Below, one piece after another: positions 1-7,938 of a stretch of 64,000 nucleotides of DNA. Origin of the DNA: an uncultured Oscillospiraceae bacterium (GTDB lineage: Bacteria; Bacillota; Clostridia; Oscillospirales; Oscillospiraceae); the NCBI GenBank assembly GCA_944385415.1, contig CALWXC010000001.1, forward strand, positions 62,001 to 126,000, in the 5' to 3' direction. The first letter of the stretch is position 1. Each line of letters begins with the position of its first letter. Position numbers and translations under genes: made by a program. The notes under the pieces are model-generated. The model did not search any database and had not been told where the DNA came from. It saw only the letters and a program-made list of their open reading frames with translations.

Positions 1-1026
1 GGGCGGTGGTGGCCGTCAGGTCGGAGGTGGGCATCTGCTCCATCACGTCCTCAAAGGACAGGGCAACCTTCATTTTGTTTTCGCCGGACTTGATATAGTA
101 ATAGCCGTCGGCGTACCAGCACTCCATATCCTGGGTCATGGTGGCCTGATCCTCCGGCAGACCCATGGCGGCGGCCATGGCGGGATCGATTTCCATGGTC
201 ATGTTCATGTCATAGGCCAGCTTCGTCTGGTCCATATGCTCCAGGTCGGACTCCATGGCCATGGTCATGTCAATGCTGGCGGTCAGGAAATCCATGTCGG
301 CCAGGGTCATACCCAGTTCCACACCGGCGTCGGTGGACAGCTTGGTGGCGTTGGCGTTGGCCTTGGTGATGGCGGCGGTATAGTCGCGGTAATCAGAGAA
401 GAAGCCCAGGTACATCTCTGCGTCGTCCTTGGCAATGGCGCCGTTCTGGACCAGCTTGGTCAGCAGATCGGCCTCGCCGCTCTTGGGCTTGGTGGCCAGG
501 GCCGTAAAGCTCATGGCAGCCAGATTGTCCCGGAGGAAGTTGGTCTCGTCGCAGTTGAGCAGATCCACCAGGCCCAGCTTCTGGGCGAAGTCCATGGCAG
601 TGGCGTAGGTGAAGTCGCCGCCCTCGGCGTCGGAGTAGCCCAGGGCCCGCAGCAGGAAGGTGGTGTACTGCTGGGCGGTGCACAGGCTGTCGCTGCCGAA
701 TTTGCCGTTGCCGACGCCGTTGCCCAGACCGTTGTCATAGAGGTACTGGACATAGGGCTTGGCCCAGTCGGCCACGTCGTTGAAGGGGGCGGTATACGTC
801 TGGTTGGCCAGGGCTGCATCTTCGGCGCCCAGCAGACGCACCAGCATGACGCCGGCTTCCAGGCGGGTGGGGGCGCGGTCCAGATCATAGCCGTTGGTAC
901 CGCCCTGGAACAGGCCCATATCGTTCAGATAGTCGGCACAGTGGGTGAAATCGGCGGCCAGGGTCGGCACGGCCAGGGCGCACACGGCCGCCGTACCCAG
1001 GACAAGGTGTTTGAGGAATCGATTCA
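1..1026 (-). CDS. S-layer-homology (SLH) domain exported protein, C-terminus beyond window
   Basis: The frame opens at an ATG at 1026 and stays open for 342 codons to the window edge, so the C-terminus is missing. Residues 1-24 form a signal peptide (MNRFLKHLV, a hydrophobic stretch, then PTLAAD). Residues 25-190 resemble SLH repeats (RAPTRLEAGVMLVRLLG, FNDVADWAKPYVQYLYDNG). These domains usually bind secondary cell-wall polymers and hold proteins at the surface. From about residue 235 the protein is Met/Thr-rich and beta-like (TASIDMTMAMESDLEHM, WYADGYYYIKSG), similar to the lipoprotein-like domains that follow SLH repeats in many clostridia. The substrate is unknown. The sequence just upstream of the ATG (AAAGGAGCAGAGAAT) supplies the ribosome-binding site. 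Confidence 0.8.
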
Positions 1027-1080
1027 TATTCTCTGCTCCTTTCAAATGTTTACCGTTGGGTGATGGAAATTGCTGCTCTC

Positions 1081-1109
1081 AGTATATAGCACTTTAGTGA
1101 AAAAAGCAA
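1081..1109 (-). promoter_or_regulatory. sigma70-type promoter of the SLH-protein gene
   Basis: On the minus strand a -35 element TTGCTT (1104-1109), a 17-nt spacer and a -10 element TATACT (1081-1086) lie about 55 bases upstream of the ATG. The gap between the SLH gene and the preceding gene (1027-1137) holds only this promoter and an ill-formed inverted repeat that may end the upstream operon. Confidence 0.6.
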
Positions 1110-1137
1110 GACGGCGGGAGACGAAGGGCGTCCGGTC

Positions 1138-1557
1138 TCAGAAAGCCAGCAGATTCAGGCCGATCTCCGGTGAGAAGGCCCGGCCCACATGGCCGTCCAG
1201 AATCCGCACCACCATTTCACAGGTGGCGCTGACCACGGCTCGGTTCAGATGGCCGCCCCAGACCCGGCCCTCCCGGTCCCCGGCGCTCATATGCAGATGC
1301 AGGTAGGGCTTGCCATCCATCTCCGTGACGGTGCCCGTCAGAGAGACGATTTCAAAGTCACCGGTGAAGTCATTGGAATGATATTCCTTTTCACCGGGAT
1401 AAAAGACACCGGCGGTGAAGCTGCCCACAGCGCCCAGGGCGCTGACTTCCGCCAGGGCGATGTGTTCCCGGGCGGCTACAGCCGTCAGCTGCTCTACAAT
1501 TTCCTCGCCCTTGTCCATGCGGATAACAAGGGAATCTTTAAAACGGCGGTATTCCAT
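1138..1557 (-). CDS. PPC-domain (DUF296) protein
   Basis: This 139-residue protein is one complete PPC/DUF296 domain, the fold found in plant AT-hook proteins and in free-standing bacterial proteins. Three histidines in the conserved places (H87 and H89 in YLHLHMS, H103 in GGHLNR) match the metal site seen in bacterial members. The biochemical role of the stand-alone bacterial form is not established. The gene starts behind AAAGGAGGAGTTTTCC, only 14 bases after cbiC, and is therefore probably the last gene of the riboswitch-controlled cobalamin operon. A role in metal or corrinoid handling is inference from position only. Confidence 0.8.
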   Translation of the reverse strand: MEYRRFKDSLVIRMDKGEEIVEQLTAVAAREHIALAEVSALGAVGSFTAGVFYPGEKEYHSNDFTGDFEIVSLTGTVTEMDGKPYLHLHMSAGDREGRVWGGHLNRAVVSATCEMVVRILDGHVGRAFSPEIGLNLLAF

Positions 1558-1571
1558 GGAAAACTCCTCCT

Positions 1572-2213
1572 TTACAGGGTGCGCTCTGTGGCGCGGTACA
1601 GCAGGGCGTTGCAGATGGCGGCGGCCACGTTGCTGCCGCCCTTGCGGCCGCGGGCCACAATGCAGGGAGCATTCCGTTCAATGACCCACTCCTTGCTCTG
1701 CACCACATTGACAAAGCCTACAGGGACGCCGATGATCAGGGCCGGGTTCAGCTTGCCCTCGTCCATCAGCTCGCAGATGCGGACCAATGCCGTGGGGGCG
1801 TTGCCGATGGCGAAGATCACGGGGCCGTCCAGGGCGGCGGCCTTGTCCATGGAAGCCGTGGCACGGGTGGTGCCGTGCTCCTTGGCGGCGGCGGCCACAT
1901 CTTCATCGGCCATAAAGCAGCGGACCTCCACACCCAGCTTCTTGCAGGCGGCCTTGTTGACACCGGAGAAGGCCATATTGGTGTCGGTGACAATGGTCAC
2001 GCCGCCCTGTTTCAGCAGTTCCACGGTCTTTTCACAGACGTCTGTGGAGAAATACAGGTTGTCGGCGTAGTCGAAGTCGGCGGTGGTGTGGATGACGCGG
2101 CGGACCACGTCGGCCACCTTCTCATCGATGGGGTGGGGCAGCTCGGAGGTGATGATCTCCATGCTGCGCTTCTCAATTTCATTGGGCAGTACCCGTTCCA
2201 GTTCCATGTGCAT
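1572..2213 (-). CDS. cbiC: Cobalt-precorrin-8 methylmutase CbiC
   Basis: CbiC moves the C11 methyl group to C12, turning cobalt-precorrin-8 into cobyrinate before amidation. The 213 residues are the usual family length. H42 in the segment VRRVIHTTADFDYADNLYFS sits where the catalytic histidine of precorrin-8X methylmutases lies. The C-terminal part has the typical GVPVGFVNVVQSKE and RGRKGGSNVAAAICNALL segments. The start follows GGAGGGTTAAAC three bases after the cbiP stop. A second ATG two codons later is possible. Ring-forming enzymes usually sit together, so its place after cbiP, apart from the other methylation genes, is slightly unusual. Confidence 0.95.
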   Translation of the reverse strand: MHMELERVLPNEIEKRSMEIITSELPHPIDEKVADVVRRVIHTTADFDYADNLYFSTDVCEKTVELLKQGGVTIVTDTNMAFSGVNKAACKKLGVEVRCFMADEDVAAAAKEHGTTRATASMDKAAALDGPVIFAIGNAPTALVRICELMDEGKLNPALIIGVPVGFVNVVQSKEWVIERNAPCIVARGRKGGSNVAAAICNALLYRATERTL

Positions 2214-2215
2214 GT

Positions 2216-3709
2216 TTAACCCTCCATGCCTTGTTCCAAAATCTTGTAGACGGCGTCCATATCCAGGCTGCGGCGGATGCCGTCGGCCAGAATGTCATAT
2301 TGCTGCTCCTTGTACTGCTGGAAGGTGACGGTCCGGGCCGAATCCAGGTTCAGCCCCTTGCGCTCCAGCAGAATGGAGATGACCCGTTGAGCCAAGTCGC
2401 CCTCGTCAAAAATGCCGTGGACGTAGCTGCCCAGGACCGTACCCTTCACCGCGCCGTCGTCACGGCCATTGCTCAAAAGGGAAAATCCCTCGTTGTCGTG
2501 GTCCGTAGCGCCCATGTGGATTTCGTAGCCGGTGAAGTCGCTGCCGCTGAGGGCCGACCAAAAGCCGGTAATACCGTTGACCTGTCCGCTGACCCGGGTC
2601 CGGGTCTTTTCGGGTCGGAACTCCGTCACGCTGTCCAGCAGCCCCATGCCCCGGAGGGTACCGCCGTGCTCCACGCCCAGGGGGTCCCGCAATTCCTTGC
2701 CCAGCATTTGATAGCCGCCGCAGATGGCGAAGATGGGGGTCCCGGACCGGTGGAGCTTGCAGATGGCCCCCTCCAGACCGTTCTGGCGCATCCACAGGAG
2801 ATCGTCCATGGTGTTTTTCGTGCCGGGCAGCAGGATCAGGTCCGGATTGCCAAGCTCGGCGGCGTTGTGGACGTAGCGGACACCGGCGCAGTCGAACCGC
2901 TCCAATGCGTCAAAGTCCGTGAAGTTGGACAGGCGGGGCAGCCGGATAACGGCCAGATCGAGGGCTTTGACGGCGGCGGTGCGGTCCAGCTTGGAGGACA
3001 GGGAATCCTCCTCGTCAATGTCCACTTGCAGCATGGGCACTACGCCCAACACCGGCTTGTGGACCAAATCCTCCAGCATTTTGAGACCGGGCCGCAGAAT
3101 TTCCACATCGCCCCGGAATTTGTTGATAATCAGACCCTTAATGTGGGCCTGTTCCTCCCGCTCCAGCAGGGCTACGGTGCCGTAGAGACTGGCAAAGACG
3201 CCGCCCCGGTCAATGTCACCGGCCAGCAGCACCGGCGCACCCACCATACGGGCCATGCCCATGTTGACGAAATCATCCTCCTTGAGGTTGATTTCCGCGG
3301 GACTGCCTGCGCCCTCGATGACGATGATATCGTATTCCGACGCCAGGGAGTCATAGGCTTTTTGGACGGCGGGCCGCAGATTGTGCTTGTAGGCGTAATA
3401 CTCCGCGGCTTTCATGTTGCCCAGGACTTCACCGTTGACAATGACCTGACTGCCCATATCGCCGGTGGGCTTCAGGAGGATGGGATTCATCCGCACATCG
3501 GGGGCAATCCCGGCGGCTTCGGCCTGCATGACCTGGGCCCGGCCCATTTCAAAACCCACGTCGGTGATAAAGCTGTTGAGGGCCATGTTCTGACTTTTGA
3601 ACGGGGCCACCTTGTGGCCGTCCTGGTGGAACACGCGGCACAGGCCGCCGGCCAGCAGGCTTTTTCCGGCGTTGGACATGGTGCCCTGAATCATAATGGA
3701 CTTTGCCAT
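2216..3709 (-). CDS. cbiP: Cobyric acid synthase CbiP
   Basis: CbiP amidates side chains b, d, e and g of adenosylcobyrinic a,c-diamide, using glutamine and ATP, to give adenosylcobyric acid. The N-terminal half is a dethiobiotin-synthetase-like ATPase (IMIQGTMSNAGKSLLAGGL). The C-terminal half is a class I glutamine amidotransferase with the nucleophile Cys in PIFAICGGYQMLG and a later SYVHGIFD segment holding the His. The ATG at 3709 is chosen because GGAGG lies 7 bases upstream; upstream in-frame ATGs at 3715 and 3727 lack this spacing. The protein is 497 residues and overlaps the end of cobD by none or a few bases. Confidence 0.95.
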   Translation of the reverse strand: MAKSIMIQGTMSNAGKSLLAGGLCRVFHQDGHKVAPFKSQNMALNSFITDVGFEMGRAQVMQAEAAGIAPDVRMNPILLKPTGDMGSQVIVNGEVLGNMKAAEYYAYKHNLRPAVQKAYDSLASEYDIIVIEGAGSPAEINLKEDDFVNMGMARMVGAPVLLAGDIDRGGVFASLYGTVALLEREEQAHIKGLIINKFRGDVEILRPGLKMLEDLVHKPVLGVVPMLQVDIDEEDSLSSKLDRTAAVKALDLAVIRLPRLSNFTDFDALERFDCAGVRYVHNAAELGNPDLILLPGTKNTMDDLLWMRQNGLEGAICKLHRSGTPIFAICGGYQMLGKELRDPLGVEHGGTLRGMGLLDSVTEFRPEKTRTRVSGQVNGITGFWSALSGSDFTGYEIHMGATDHDNEGFSLLSNGRDDGAVKGTVLGSYVHGIFDEGDLAQRVISILLERKGLNLDSARTVTFQQYKEQQYDILADGIRRSLDMDAVYKILEQGMEG

Positions 3710-3711
3710 GG

Positions 3712-4761
3712 TCATTCCTCCATACACTGGCTGACTGCCGCCAGCAATTTTTCATTGTCCGGAGCCGTCCGGACGGCGACGCGGTAATAGGTCTCGTCCA
3801 GCCCGTGATAATTGGCGCAGGAACGAATTAAAATCCCCTTTTGCCGCAGGGCCGCGTCCAGACCGGGCCGGGCGGAAAAGAACACAAAGTTGGCCCGGCT
3901 GCCCAATACGGTGCAGCCGCAATTCTGTAAACCCACCGCCAGCCGGGGCCGTTCGGCGGCAATGAGCTGGTGGAGCCGTTCCACATAGGCCGTCTCCTGC
4001 AGCGCGGCGATGCCCGCCGCCTGGGCCACGGTGGAGACGCTCCAGGGCTGGCCGCAGCGGGCCATATCTGCCAGCAGCGTTTCATTGGAACAGAGACAGT
4101 AGCCCAGCCGCAGCCCCGCCATGGCATAGGTCTTGGTAAAGGCTTTCAGCAGGAACAGGTTGGGACTATCAAGGCGGCCTTTCATGGTGTAGGATGGGCC
4201 GTCATCCAACAGAGAGACAAAGCACTCGTCCAGCACCAAAATGCTGCCGGACTGTTCACAGCGTTTCAACACCGTTTCCAGCAATGCCCGATCCACCGGC
4301 TGGCCCGTGGGGTTGTTGGGCTGGCAGAGGAACACCAGGTCCGGAGCCGAGTCCAGATGGGAGAGAAATTCCTCCGTCACCCGGAAGTCGTCTTCCCGGT
4401 TCAAAACCGCATGGGTGACGGCACAGCCGCAGCTTTCCAGTGCGGTTTCATATTCGGCAAAGGTGGGAGCGGGCACCAGGGCCGTTTTGGGCTTCACCGC
4501 CAGCACCAGACGGAAAATCAAATCCGCCGCGCCGTTGCCGCAGAGAATCCGGGCCGGGTCCGCGCCCTCAAAAGCCCCGATGGCCGCCCGCAGGCGGCGG
4601 CACAGGGGGTCGGGGTACTGGTCCGCCGTGGAAAGGCTGTCGATGACGGCCCGCCGCACCCCCTCCGGCAGCCCCAGGGGGCTGACGTTGGCCGAGAAGT
4701 CCAGAGGCTCGCAGCCGTATTGGTCAAAATATCCGGCGATGTCGCCGCCGTGGGTCAGCAA
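3712..4761 (-). CDS. cobD: Threonine-phosphate decarboxylase CobD (PLP enzyme)
   Basis: CobD decarboxylates L-threonine-O-3-phosphate to (R)-1-amino-2-propanol phosphate, the linker between the corrin ring and the nucleotide loop. It is a fold-type I PLP enzyme of the HisC group. The segment QPNNPTGQPVD, the Asp in LVLDECF and the PLP lysine K210 in LKAFTKTYAMAGLRLGY are visible. The N-terminal HGGDI motif is characteristic of CobD rather than HisC. Its position next to cbiB, which uses the product, supports CobD. The start is a TTG at 4761, 14 bases after the cbiB stop, with only a weak ribosome-binding site, so translation probably depends on cbiB. Confidence 0.9.
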   Translation of the reverse strand: MLTHGGDIAGYFDQYGCEPLDFSANVSPLGLPEGVRRAVIDSLSTADQYPDPLCRRLRAAIGAFEGADPARILCGNGAADLIFRLVLAVKPKTALVPAPTFAEYETALESCGCAVTHAVLNREDDFRVTEEFLSHLDSAPDLVFLCQPNNPTGQPVDRALLETVLKRCEQSGSILVLDECFVSLLDDGPSYTMKGRLDSPNLFLLKAFTKTYAMAGLRLGYCLCSNETLLADMARCGQPWSVSTVAQAAGIAALQETAYVERLHQLIAAERPRLAVGLQNCGCTVLGSRANFVFFSARPGLDAALRQKGILIRSCANYHGLDETYYRVAVRTAPDNEKLLAAVSQCMEE

Positions 4762-4777
4762 AGGGAAACACCCGCTT

Positions 4778-5743
4778 TCAGAGTAAGGTCAAAATTGCCA
4801 TGCGGACGGCGGCAAACAGCACCGCCGCCAGCAGATAAGTCACCACCATCAGGCGGCAGGTCCGGTCAATATCCTTCGGTTCAATGGGACGTGTTTTGTC
4901 GCCAATAGTGGGCTTGTGGTGGAGTTCTCCAAAATAGACGGCGTCGCCTGCCAGCTCCACGCCCAACGCACCGGCACAGGCCGATTCCGTCTGGGCCGAA
5001 TTGGGGCTTTTGTGCTTGCGCCGGTCCCGCTTCCAGATGCGAAACGCATTTTTGCCGTCAAGACCGCAGAGGGCGGCGGCGGGAACCATCAGCAGGGCCG
5101 TCAGCCGGGCGGGGATGAAGTTCAAAATATCGTCCAGCCGGGCCCCGGCGGTGCCGAAATAGCGGTACCGGTCATTTCGATAGCCAATCATGGAATCCAT
5201 GGTGTTGGTGGCCTTATAGAGCAGCCCCAGCACCGGCCCACCGATCATCAGATAGAACAGGGGAGCCACCAGACCATCGGTGGTGTTCTCCGCCACGGTC
5301 TCCACGGCGGCTTTGGTGACGCCCTCGGCGCTCAGATTCTCCGTGTCCCGGCCCACCAGCCAGCCCACCGCCGTCCGGGCTTCCTCAATGGAGCCGGTCT
5401 CCAGCGCCTTGCGGACCTTGACAGCCTCGGTCCACAGGCACCGGGCGGCGGGAATCTGATAGCACCAGAACAAACTCAGAATCAGAGACAAAACCGGATG
5501 AATACGGTACAGCAAATACAAAAGCCCCCAGGACACGCCGCCGGTGACCACCAACACCAGGACAGCCAGAACGATACCGGCCGCCCGCTCGCCTTTGGGC
5601 GTGGCGGGGAACCGTTTGCGCAGTCCCTTTTCCAGGGCGGCAATGAGTTTGCCGATATAGACCACCGGATGGGGCATCCAGTGGGGGTCCCCCAGCAGCA
5701 GGTCCAGAACGAGACCGCCGAGAATCACATACAACAGTGTCAC
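4778..5743 (-). CDS. cbiB: Adenosylcobinamide-phosphate synthase CbiB
   Basis: CbiB is a membrane protein that joins aminopropanol phosphate to adenosylcobyric acid, closing the f side chain. The 321-residue protein has several hydrophobic helices and the family segments DLLLGDPHWMPHPVVYIG near the N-terminus, TVAENTTDGLVAPLFY and NTMDSMIGYRNDRYRYFGTA in the middle. The start is taken as the GTG at 5743. It lies 7 bases after GGAGG and overlaps the cobC stop as GTGA. The longer frame upstream reads through the cobC tail and has no membrane character. Confidence 0.93.
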   Translation of the reverse strand: MTLLYVILGGLVLDLLLGDPHWMPHPVVYIGKLIAALEKGLRKRFPATPKGERAAGIVLAVLVLVVTGGVSWGLLYLLYRIHPVLSLILSLFWCYQIPAARCLWTEAVKVRKALETGSIEEARTAVGWLVGRDTENLSAEGVTKAAVETVAENTTDGLVAPLFYLMIGGPVLGLLYKATNTMDSMIGYRNDRYRYFGTAGARLDDILNFIPARLTALLMVPAAALCGLDGKNAFRIWKRDRRKHKSPNSAQTESACAGALGVELAGDAVYFGELHHKPTIGDKTRPIEPKDIDRTCRLMVVTYLLAAVLFAAVRMAILTLL

Positions 5744-6324
5744 GATGACGCCTCCGTGATGGTGAGAATTTCCCGGCGGGCCCAGCGGGCCGCGTCGGTG
5801 GTGAAGCGGCACAGGCCGCCGTTGGGAACCTTCCAGCCAAAATACTCTTTTTTGGGAACGGCGAAGGCTTCGCCCACGGCCATAATGGTGCCGCCGTGGG
5901 CCACAATGACCAGACGGGGCTGTTGGGCTTCCAGCGCCCGGTCCACCAGTTCCGAAAAGGCATGGCAGACCCGGTCACAGAACTGCTTCCGGCTCTCGCC
6001 GCCGGGACAGGGGCCTTCACACCAGCCGTCCACCCATGCTTGATAGGACGGATCGTGGGCAAGCTCCTGATAATTTTTGTTTTCAAAGGCGCCGAAATTC
6101 ATTTCCCGCAGTCCTTCCACAATCTTCTGTACAGCCTGTGGAAAGAGAATCGCCGCCGTCTGCTGGGTCCGTTGGAGGGGCGTCACATACACCGTGTCCA
6201 CGGTGGCATCCAGCACCGACAGGGCAGCCCGTCCCTCGGGACATAAGGGCTCGTCGGTGACGCCGATGTGCCGGTGGAGCAGGTTTCCGGCGGTGGCCCC
6301 ATGGCGGACCAGAAGAATCTCCAT
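5740..6324 (-). CDS. cobC: Alpha-ribazole-5'-phosphate phosphatase CobC (histidine phosphatase family)
   Basis: This 194-residue protein has the phosphoglycerate-mutase fold. The RHG motif at the N-terminus (MEILLVRHGATAGN, phospho-acceptor H8) and the late VIVAHGGTIMAVG segment supply the catalytic histidines. In cobalamin synthesis CobC removes the phosphate of alpha-ribazole phosphate or of adenosylcobalamin phosphate. Placement between cobU/cobS genes and cbiB makes that role likely, although the fold alone is not specific. The ATG at 6324 follows AAGGGGTGAGGAT. The gene ends in a GTGA overlap with cbiB. Confidence 0.87.
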   Translation of the reverse strand: MEILLVRHGATAGNLLHRHIGVTDEPLCPEGRAALSVLDATVDTVYVTPLQRTQQTAAILFPQAVQKIVEGLREMNFGAFENKNYQELAHDPSYQAWVDGWCEGPCPGGESRKQFCDRVCHAFSELVDRALEAQQPRLVIVAHGGTIMAVGEAFAVPKKEYFGWKVPNGGLCRFTTDAARWARREILTITEASS

Positions 6325-6328
6325 ATCC

Positions 6329-6655
6329 TCACCCCTTGATGACTTGGCCGATGCCGCAGACCACCCGGACAACCTGGGTGGCTTCCCTGGCCAGGGCCAC
6401 GCAGAGACGGCCCACCCGTTCCCGGCGCTGCCGCTCGTCCTTTTCCATGGGTACCAGCCCGCCGCCGATTTCGTCGCAGATCACTACGTCCTTTTGCAGA
6501 AGCTGCTCCAAAGGCGCGTCCGGCTGGGATTCCAGGCCGTAGAACACCGGCAGGGCATCGGTGATTTGATTGCTCATCTGCGCGTCGGAATAGCCCAGGT
6601 TGTCCCGGACGTATTGCCGCTTTCCGGCGGCGTAGCCGCCAATGACCAGAATCAT
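6329..6655 (-). CDS. Short CobU-like P-loop protein
   Basis: This 108-residue protein resembles the two ends of CobU joined together. The N-terminus MILVIGGYAAGKRQY matches the Walker A region, but with Arg in place of the usual Ser/Thr after GK. The C-terminal half (VVICDEIGGGLVPMEKDERQRRERVGRL...VVCGIGQVIKG) matches the CobU tail with its NEVG-GIVP motif. The central part that holds the guanylylated histidine is absent. It overlaps cobS by ATGA and sits 5 bases before cobC. A separate full-length CobU is encoded at 7416-7934, so this may be a second kinase-type subunit, a regulator or a degenerate copy. Its activity cannot be told from sequence. Confidence 0.75.
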   Translation of the reverse strand: MILVIGGYAAGKRQYVRDNLGYSDAQMSNQITDALPVFYGLESQPDAPLEQLLQKDVVICDEIGGGLVPMEKDERQRRERVGRLCVALAREATQVVRVVCGIGQVIKG

Positions 6656-7419
6656 AGGAGAACCTCACTTTCCCGCGTGACCACCAGGGCGAAGATCATC
6701 AGCAGTTCCGCCCACTGGAGGAACCATCCGGCCAAATCGCCGGTGATGCCGCCGAAAATCTTCATGGACAGCGCGTAATAGATGCCGAACATGACCATAG
6801 CGGCCACAACGGCCCAAACGCTGCCCAAAACGACCAGACCGGCGGAGGCGGCTATGGCCACCAGAATCAGCAGGGTCCGGGAGAGCTTTTTGGCCGCCAT
6901 ATCGGAAAAGGTGTGGACCAATCCGGAGTTTTTGGCACAGGGGAACGTGGTCACCGCCGTACCGCTGAGAGCGCGGCTGAGGACAAAGCACAGACCCAGG
7001 GACAGCAAAATACGGTTGTCCGTGGGCAGCTCCGAACAGAGAGCCGCCAAAAACACCAGATAGGAGGCCGTGGCAATGACGGCAAAAGCGCCGCAGTGAG
7101 AATCCTTGAGAATCTCCAATTTCCGTTCCCGGTCCTGGTGGCTGGCCAGGGCGTCCACGGTGTCACAGAAGCCGTCCAGATGGATGCCGCCGGTGATGAC
7201 CACAGGGGCTAACGCAATGCCCGCACCGGTGAGCACCGGGCCGAAGTCCAGGACGCCGCAGAGCCACGCCCAAAGCCAGACGGCGGCGCCGCAGAAGACG
7301 CCCACCAGGGGAAAGGCCGCCATGGCGCAGCGCATATTGCGCTGGTCCCAGGCAAACTGGGGCATGGGCAGGGCCGAGTACATGGACAGGGCCACGGCGA
7401 TGGTTTGTAAGACAATCAC
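6652..7419 (-). CDS. cobS: Adenosylcobinamide-GDP ribazoletransferase (cobalamin synthase) CobS
   Basis: CobS is an integral membrane enzyme that joins adenosylcobinamide-GDP to alpha-ribazole (phosphate), the last assembly step. The 255 residues contain six or so hydrophobic helices. The family segments PLVGVFCGAA, ITGGIHLDGFCDTVDAL and RERKLEILKDSHCGAFAV are present, including the acidic and His residues thought to bind Mg and substrate. The start is GTG at 7419, behind AAAGGAGAACTCCC, and overlaps the cobU stop as GTGA. Confidence 0.95.
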   Translation of the reverse strand: MIVLQTIAVALSMYSALPMPQFAWDQRNMRCAMAAFPLVGVFCGAAVWLWAWLCGVLDFGPVLTGAGIALAPVVITGGIHLDGFCDTVDALASHQDRERKLEILKDSHCGAFAVIATASYLVFLAALCSELPTDNRILLSLGLCFVLSRALSGTAVTTFPCAKNSGLVHTFSDMAAKKLSRTLLILVAIAASAGLVVLGSVWAVVAAMVMFGIYYALSMKIFGGITGDLAGWFLQWAELLMIFALVVTRESEVLL

Positions 7420-7934
7420 GGGAGTTCTCCTTTCCGGCAGAGGGGGATACCGCAGACCACCTCAAAGACGTGATCGAAGCGGGCCGCCATATGGCGGTTC
7501 AGCGCCGCCAGCAGATCGAGATAGGCCATGGTGGAATCGTCGTAGGTGCGGCCATCGGCAAACACGTCGTTGGTGACCACCACCAGATGGTCACACTGAC
7601 CGATGAGGGATTCCAAACCCCGTTGGACGGCGGGGAGGGGATTGTCCACCTTTTGGGAGCCAAACAGCACGTTGGCTGTCAGATTGCCCATGCACTCCAG
7701 CAGCACCGTACCCCGCTGGGGCAGGGTGAGGGATTGGAGATCGCCGTAGTGCTCCACGGTTTCAAAGCCCAGGTGCGCCCGCTGGCGGCGGTGTTTTTCA
7801 ATGCGGGCGCGGCATTCGGCGTCCCACGGCTCCATGGTGGCGATATAGTATCGCGGCCCGGGCAGCCGGGAGACGATGGATTCGGCAAAGGTGCTTTTGC
7901 CGCTGGCGCTGCCGCCGATGACAAGATGCGTCAT
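7416..7934 (-). CDS. cobU: Adenosylcobinamide kinase / adenosylcobinamide-phosphate guanylyltransferase CobU
   Basis: CobU phosphorylates adenosylcobinamide and then transfers GMP from GTP to it. The 172-residue protein has an intact P-loop (VIGGSASGKSTFAE), the RYYIATMEP strand, a candidate guanylylation histidine H48 in ARIEKHRRQR, and the LLECMGNLTANVLF segment. The usual NEVG-GIVP motif is replaced by NDVFADGRTYDD, so the C-terminal part is divergent. The short CobU-like protein encoded just downstream keeps that motif. The ATG at 7934 lies 4 bases after the cobT stop and has no strong ribosome-binding site, suggesting coupled translation. Confidence 0.9.
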   Translation of the reverse strand: MTHLVIGGSASGKSTFAESIVSRLPGPRYYIATMEPWDAECRARIEKHRRQRAHLGFETVEHYGDLQSLTLPQRGTVLLECMGNLTANVLFGSQKVDNPLPAVQRGLESLIGQCDHLVVVTNDVFADGRTYDDSTMAYLDLLAALNRHMAARFDHVFEVVCGIPLCRKGELP

Positions 7935-7938
7935 ACCG

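Noticed and set aside
6329..6655. Pseudogene remnant of cobU
   Set aside because: The frame is intact, has a good start overlap (ATGA) with cobS, and the conserved C-terminal motif is well kept. Decay is less likely than a short functional form, although activity is unproven.
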